Shown: positions 60,602 through 64,000 of the stretch, piece after piece | Numbering within the stretch: the first letter of the stretch is position 1 | How the letters are laid out: the number at the start of each line of letters is the position of its first letter | Source: Granulicoccus phenolivorans DSM 17626 = NBRC 107789 = JCM 15570 | GTDB lineage: Bacteria; Actinomycetota; Actinomycetes; Propionibacteriales; Propionibacteriaceae | Direction of reading: 5' to 3' | NCBI RefSeq assembly: GCF_000423085.1 | Contig: NZ_AUHH01000023.1 | Span: forward strand, 1-64,000 | Length of the DNA: 64,000 nucleotides | Made by a program: the position numbers and the translations under genes | The notes under the pieces: model-generated | Seen by the model: the letters and a program-made list of their open reading frames with translations, nothing else | Database searches by the model: none | Told to the model about the DNA's origin: nothing

Positions 60602-61372
60602 TCAGTTCTTGTTCGTCTGGCTGGTCAGTTCGGCAAACCCGATGGACCGATCGGCGGAGCGGAACAGGTCCTGGCAAGTGGTGAGCGTCAGCAGCGGTTT
60701 GGCGGCCTGCTTGGTGGGTTCGCCGGGCACCGGGTCGAGGACCCAGGTGTCGTGGTCCTGCACGGTCAGGTCCTTGGGTTCGACCATGATCGTGTAGGTG
60801 TAGATCTTGTCGCGGGTCTCCACGATGACCGGGTCGCCCTTGCGCAGTTCGAGCAGCTTGGCGAACGGTTCCCCGTGGGTCACCCGGTGGCCGGCGATGG
60901 CGAAGTTGCCGACCTGGCCGGGGGCGGCCGAGGACTCGTACCAGCCCACTCCCCGGGTCAGCGTGTCGGTGTCGGTGCCGGTCAGGATCGGCACCTCGAA
61001 GTCGGCGCCGAAGCGCGGGATCCGCAGCAGCGCGATCGCCTCGCCCGGGATCCGCTTGCCCGCGCTCGCTGTGCTCGGGTCGGGCTTGCCGGAGTCGGCC
61101 TTGCCGGTGGTCGGCTGCGCCGAGGCGGCCGGCGTACGCGCGGGGCTGCTCGGGGCGTTGGGGCTGCTCGGCTGTCCGGCCTCCTGGTCCCACTTGGACC
61201 GCAGTTCGCTGCGATGTTCCTGGAAGGCCTGCTGCGACACGGCGTTGGTGCCGAAATACTGATACCCCAGCCAGCCCAGGGCGCTGATCCCGATCACCAG
61301 GAGCAACACGCCGAGGACGGTGAACGGGGAGAGCTTCTTCTTCCCACGCGAGCGCTGTGCCATGGGGGTCAT
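60602..61372 (-). CDS. Class E sortase
   Basis: A 256-residue membrane transpeptidase. It has a basic start, one membrane helix (FTVLGVLLLVIGISALGWLG), an Ala/Pro/Ser linker and the sortase barrel. Catalytic His is in FAIAGHRVTHG (about residue 161), Cys in LLTLTTCQD (about 233), and Arg follows in FRSADRS. Actinobacterial sortases of this class attach proteins with LAxTG-like signals to the wall. No sortase substrate or pilin is encoded nearby. The start could be the ATG at 61372 or 61363. It is divergent from the DUF2510 gene. Confidence 0.9.
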   Translation of the reverse strand: MTPMAQRSRGKKKLSPFTVLGVLLLVIGISALGWLGYQYFGTNAVSQQAFQEHRSELRSKWDQEAGQPSSPNAPSSPARTPAASAQPTTGKADSGKPDPSTASAGKRIPGEAIALLRIPRFGADFEVPILTGTDTDTLTRGVGWYESSAAPGQVGNFAIAGHRVTHGEPFAKLLELRKGDPVIVETRDKIYTYTIMVEPKDLTVQDHDTWVLDPVPGEPTKQAAKPLLTLTTCQDLFRSADRSIGFAELTSQTNKN

Positions 61373-61418
61373 TCTTGCCGCGCGTCGGGCCGGTTCCCAA
61401 GTCGAAATGGGCGGAACA

Positions 61419-61424
61419 TACCCT
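61419..61424 (+). promoter_or_regulatory. -10 box of the DUF2510 gene, probably leaderless
   Basis: TACCCT lies six bases before the GTG at 61431; no ribosome binding site is present. Confidence 0.4.
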
Positions 61425-61430
61425 GCTGAG

Positions 61431-62213
61431 GTGAGCATCCCCGGTTGGTATCCCGATCCCGAGCAGCCGAGCCGGGAACGCTATTGGGACGGCACCCGCT
61501 GGTCGGACCGGTTTCGCTCCCCCGCGACCGCGCGCCGTCGGTTTCCGGTGGTGCCGGTGATCGTGATCGGAGTGGTCCTGGTTCTGATCGTCGTGGGGGT
61601 GGGGTGGCTGACCGGTGGAGCCGAGCCGACCGATCGGCCCCGGCGTGATCCGGCGGGGGGCCGGCCCACGCGGGAACCGTGCCCGCGCCGCGACACCAGC
61701 AGTCCGCTGCCGCAGCCGAGCGATGGCCGGGTCCATGCCGGCCCGTTGTCCTTCCCGCAACTGCCGGGGCCGTGGGAGGCGCCGCGCTACGAGCCGCGGA
61801 TGCCGTACGGCCAGGGAGCGATCCATCAACGGATCGTCACCGACACCTCCCCGTCGTGGATGGCCGAGATCGGCGTTGCCACGCTGAGTGCCGGGGACGG
61901 CTATTTCGAGCCGCAGGAGGGCGCCGAACGGATCCTGGCGTGTCTGACCGCCTCGGTGTTCCTCGGCCATCCGATGGACTTCCACCCTCGGTCGGCCGGC
62001 CCGATCACGGTGAGCGGCCAACCGGGCTATCGGATCGATGTCACAGCGACCTTCGACATCCCCGACCTGAACACCACCTCGGAGCAGACCACCATCATCG
62101 TGGTGAGCAACGGTCGGGAGTCAGCCGGCTTCCTCGGGTCGGTGCCGGACTCACATCCACACTACCGGGCCGGGGTGGAGACGGCTGTCGCCGGGCTGCA
62201 GATGCAGCCCTGA
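61431..62213 (+). CDS. DUF2510 membrane protein
   Basis: A 260-residue protein. The N-terminal DUF2510 motif (GWYPDPEQPSRERYWDGTRW) is directly followed by a membrane helix (VVPVIVIGVVLVLIVVGVGW). An extracytoplasmic domain follows from about residue 100 (LSFPQLPGPWEAPRYEPRMP, GYRIDVTATFDIPDLNTTSE) with a few conserved-looking Cys. DUF2510 is an actinobacterial cytoplasmic motif usually joined to a membrane helix; the outer domain was not recognised. The GTG start is given by the DUF2510 boundary and the closely spaced TACCCT. Confidence 0.8.
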   Translation: MSIPGWYPDPEQPSRERYWDGTRWSDRFRSPATARRRFPVVPVIVIGVVLVLIVVGVGWLTGGAEPTDRPRRDPAGGRPTREPCPRRDTSSPLPQPSDGRVHAGPLSFPQLPGPWEAPRYEPRMPYGQGAIHQRIVTDTSPSWMAEIGVATLSAGDGYFEPQEGAERILACLTASVFLGHPMDFHPRSAGPITVSGQPGYRIDVTATFDIPDLNTTSEQTTIIVVSNGRESAGFLGSVPDSHPHYRAGVETAVAGLQMQP

Positions 62214-62220
62214 CCGCCGC

Positions 62221-62397
62221 TCAACGCCACAGGCCGACCAGCAGCGTCTCGGCCAGACCGATCCCGAGCGCGACCAGCAGCCCCATCACGATGGCCACCA
62301 GCACGGTCATCAGCAGGGCGCGGCCCTTCCCGTACCCGATGCGGCCGGATTCCGACGCACGTTCGGTCATGGCGTCCCCCGTCTCGTCGTCTGCCAT
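62221..62397 (-). CDS. Small single-helix membrane protein
   Basis: A 58-residue protein: a hydrophilic start (DDETGDAMTERASESGRIG), a basic patch and one membrane helix to the end (LLMTVLVAIVMGLLVALGIG). GGGAGGTT lies four bases before the ATG at 62397, a strong ribosome binding site that supports a real gene. It is not recognised. It is convergent with the DUF2510 gene and 46 bases downstream of the spermidine-synthase-like gene, probably in the same transcript. Confidence 0.65.
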   Translation of the reverse strand: MADDETGDAMTERASESGRIGYGKGRALLMTVLVAIVMGLLVALGIGLAETLLVGLWR

Positions 62398-62443
62398 GGC
62401 AACCTCCCGGAACACCGTACCCAGTCGCCGGTAACCGGCGGGT

Positions 62444-63247
62444 TCAGCTGAAGACCGTGTCCCCGACCGGTGGCGGCGGGGACGGCTCGCAGTCCTGGTC
62501 GGTGTACGCCGCGGCCCCACCGACGAAGCGGCGCAGTTCGGTGCCGTAGAGCACGCGGTACGGGAACGGGGACGCGGCCGCCCGGCGGGTGAGCGCCTGG
62601 ACCGGTGGGGTGGCCCGGGCCGCCAGGGCGATCAGGTTCCCGAAGCGCCGTCCCTTGAGGGTGGCCGGCTCGGCCTCCAACAGCGTTTCGGGGAAGATCT
62701 GAGCGAGGCCGGCCATCACCCGGCGGGTGTAGTGCAGCGGTCCGCGATCGGTGACGTTGACCAGCAGCATTCCGTCGGCGGCGAGCACCCGGGAGATGTC
62801 GGTGAAGAACTCCACGGTGGTCACGTCGGCGGGAACACTGGCCTCGGCGAAGGCATCGAGGATGATCACATCGGCGTACTCACCGGGCATCGCCGCGATC
62901 CCGGTCCGCCCGTCGGTGGCCCGGACCTTGATCCCGGAGTTGCGGGGCAGCGGAGCGGCCTGGCGTACCTCCTCGGTGAGGGAGGCGTCCGGCTCGAGCA
63001 CGATCTGCGGGGAGGTGGGGCGGGACACCGCGACGTAGCGGGCCAGGCTCATCCCGGCGCCGCCGATGTGCACCACCCGCATCCGCTCCCCTTCGGGCCG
63101 GTGCACGTCCAGGGCGTCGGCGATGCGCTGCATGTAGTCGAACTCGAGTCGGGTGGGTTCGTCCGGATCGATCCAGGAATGGTCGGTTCGGTTGATCCGG
63201 ACGTAGTACGCGCCGGGTACCTCGGGATCGGGGACGAGTCTGCTCAT
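62444..63247 (-). CDS. Spermidine synthase-like SAM-dependent methyltransferase fold protein
   Basis: A 267-residue protein with the spermidine-synthase fold. RLEFDYMQRIADAL precedes MRVVHIGGAGMSLARYVAVS (the GGG-type SAM loop), VLEPDASLTEEVRQA, DVIILDAFAEASVPADVTTVEFF and a following helix. The polyamine-binding Asp residues of true spermidine synthases are not evident, so it may be one of the fused or orphan SpeE-like proteins common in actinobacteria. The ATG at 63247 overlaps the stop of the PTH2-like gene by four bases. Confidence 0.8.
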   Translation of the reverse strand: MSRLVPDPEVPGAYYVRINRTDHSWIDPDEPTRLEFDYMQRIADALDVHRPEGERMRVVHIGGAGMSLARYVAVSRPTSPQIVLEPDASLTEEVRQAAPLPRNSGIKVRATDGRTGIAAMPGEYADVIILDAFAEASVPADVTTVEFFTDISRVLAADGMLLVNVTDRGPLHYTRRVMAGLAQIFPETLLEAEPATLKGRRFGNLIALAARATPPVQALTRRAAASPFPYRVLYGTELRRFVGGAAAYTDQDCEPSPPPPVGDTVFS

Positions 63248-63930
63248 GCTTGCTTCCAGTCGGGCCAGTGCGCGGGCGGCCACCACGCCCGCACGGTTTC
63301 GGTGGGGCCGTCGAGCTCGGTGAACCCGGCATCGACGACATGGATCTGTCCCGGCTGCCTCGCCCAGTGCGCGGGCGTCGCGGTGGTGACGCGGACCCGG
63401 TAGGCATCGGCGGCCCAGGTGGCCCGTTGCTGCGGCGTCATCGCCTCCCAGGACAGTTGGGCGGCGTGGCCGCACTGGGCGGCTGCCTTCCCGGTGGTCA
63501 TCTCGATGTGCGGGTTCAGCGCGATCAGCAGATAGGCGCCGACGGTGCTGCTGGGCCCGGTCCGCGGGAGTTCGGTTCCCTCGACCTGGAGCTTCGCCAG
63601 TTCGGGGGGCAGTGGGCGGACCGGAGCGGGCACGAATGCCCGGGCCGCGGCCTTGCCCTGGGTCACGGTGACCCCGGGCAGGTGCTGGACGCCGAGCCAG
63701 GGGGCCGGGCGGGCGCGCCGGACGAGTTTGCGGATGGCGGCATCGCGCCAGATCCGGATCGGTTCGGACCAGGCGCCGTGTTGGGCGTCCTCGGAGGCGA
63801 GCAGCGCCACGACCGCCCGGGCGGCGACCTCACAGGTGCTCACGTGGTCGGCGGGGTCCGCGCGTTCGTAGCGCACGGCGATCTGCATGGCCCACGGGAT
63901 GCCGTGGTCGTCGGGTTCGGTCACCGCCAC
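63244..63930 (-). CDS. Peptidyl-tRNA hydrolase PTH2-like protein
   Basis: A 228-residue protein. The C-terminal part (about 128-225) has the PTH2 pattern: AYLLIALNPHIEMTTGKAAA, QCGHAAQLSWEAM and VVDAGFTELDGPTETVRAWW. The N-terminal 125 residues (MQIAVRYERADPADHVSTCE, QGKAAARAFVPAP) look like a second, more diverged copy or a separate domain. PTH2 enzymes release peptides from stalled peptidyl-tRNA; actinobacteria usually rely on Pth1, so the role here is uncertain. The GTG start at 63930 overlaps the end of the next gene upstream by ten bases. Confidence 0.8.
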   Translation of the reverse strand: MAVTEPDDHGIPWAMQIAVRYERADPADHVSTCEVAARAVVALLASEDAQHGAWSEPIRIWRDAAIRKLVRRARPAPWLGVQHLPGVTVTQGKAAARAFVPAPVRPLPPELAKLQVEGTELPRTGPSSTVGAYLLIALNPHIEMTTGKAAAQCGHAAQLSWEAMTPQQRATWAADAYRVRVTTATPAHWARQPGQIHVVDAGFTELDGPTETVRAWWPPAHWPDWKQA

Positions 63931-64000
63931 GCGTCGATCATCTGTTCGGCGATGTGCCGGGGCACGCTGGTGGCGTCCTCGTACGCCTGGATCGCCCCGG
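63921..64000 (-). CDS. C-terminal end of an unidentified gene (partial)
   Basis: Minus-strand frame entering from the right edge and ending in TGA at 63921-63923. It encodes GAIQAYEDATSVPRHIAEQM, then IDAWR. It overlaps the start of the PTH2-like gene by ten bases, the close packing expected within one operon. Too little is present to assign a function. Confidence 0.6.
   Translation of the reverse strand, partial: GAIQAYEDATSVPRHIAEQMIDAWR

Overview
The window is high-GC actinobacterial chromosome. The gene content (split PurL/PurQ/PurS, class E sortase, DUF2510, DUF3151 and DUF222-HNH proteins, EspC/WXG-like proteins, many GTG starts and probable leaderless genes) fits Actinomycetia. A Propionibacteriales-type organism is my guess and cannot be proved from the sequence. 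No rRNA, tRNA, integrase, transposase, relaxase or CRISPR array was recognised.

Layout. 0-2.3 kb: end of an unknown gene, then an EspC-like gene and a WXG-like gene with a long Pro/Gly/Ala tail. 2.3-7.4 kb: GT-C membrane glycosyltransferase and purS-purQ-purL. 7.4-11.4 kb: a membrane protein, gnd, a Uma2-type nuclease and a Baeyer-Villiger-type monooxygenase with a palindromic operator candidate. 11.4-14.6 kb: a repeat-rich spacer, purC and a frameshifted DUF222-HNH gene. 14.6-19.6 kb: an operon for a sulfonate/sulfate-ester type ABC importer plus an arylsulfatase. 19.7-24.4 kb: RidA, a GH38-like protein that has lost catalytic residues, a flavin/PPOX protein and an MFS transporter. 24.8-28.9 kb: purA-purD-purB. 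29.0-33.9 kb: DUF3151, the conserved ATP-grasp/alpha-E/transglutaminase operon and a DUF3883 protein. 33.9-34.4 kb: interspersed repeats. 34.4-39.1 kb: fba, a PH-like membrane protein, MFS, a TrmH/SpoU methyltransferase and a peroxiredoxin-like gene with a C7 frameshift.

39.1-57.3 kb is the most unusual part. After a collapsed alpha/beta-hydrolase remnant and a 290-bp composite repeat, a tightly overlapping operon encodes a type IV secretion-like apparatus resembling the clostridial Tcp conjugation system: TcpC-like, small two-helix protein, TcpE-like, VirB4/TcpF-like ATPase, VirB6/TcpH-like and small membrane proteins. A second part of the set lies at 52.5-57.3 kb: a MinD/EspI-like ATPase, a tail-anchored protein, a peptidoglycan hydrolase with probably three catalytic domains, and a second TcpC-like bitopic protein. 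Between the two parts are a DUF2202 gene, a two-component system, a YbaK-type deacylase and a duplicated 96-bp palindromic repeat. No coupling protein or relaxase is seen, and housekeeping genes flank the region, so it may be a chromosomal secretion machine rather than a mobile element.

57.4-64 kb: LemA, an orphan sugar-type ABC ATPase, pyrE, class E sortase, DUF2510 protein, a spermidine-synthase-like protein, a PTH2-type protein and a partial gene.

Two genome-wide themes stand out. At least nine genes have a TANNNT -10 box 6-7 nt before the start codon, as expected for leaderless mRNAs. Several families of palindromic repeats sit in the spacers.
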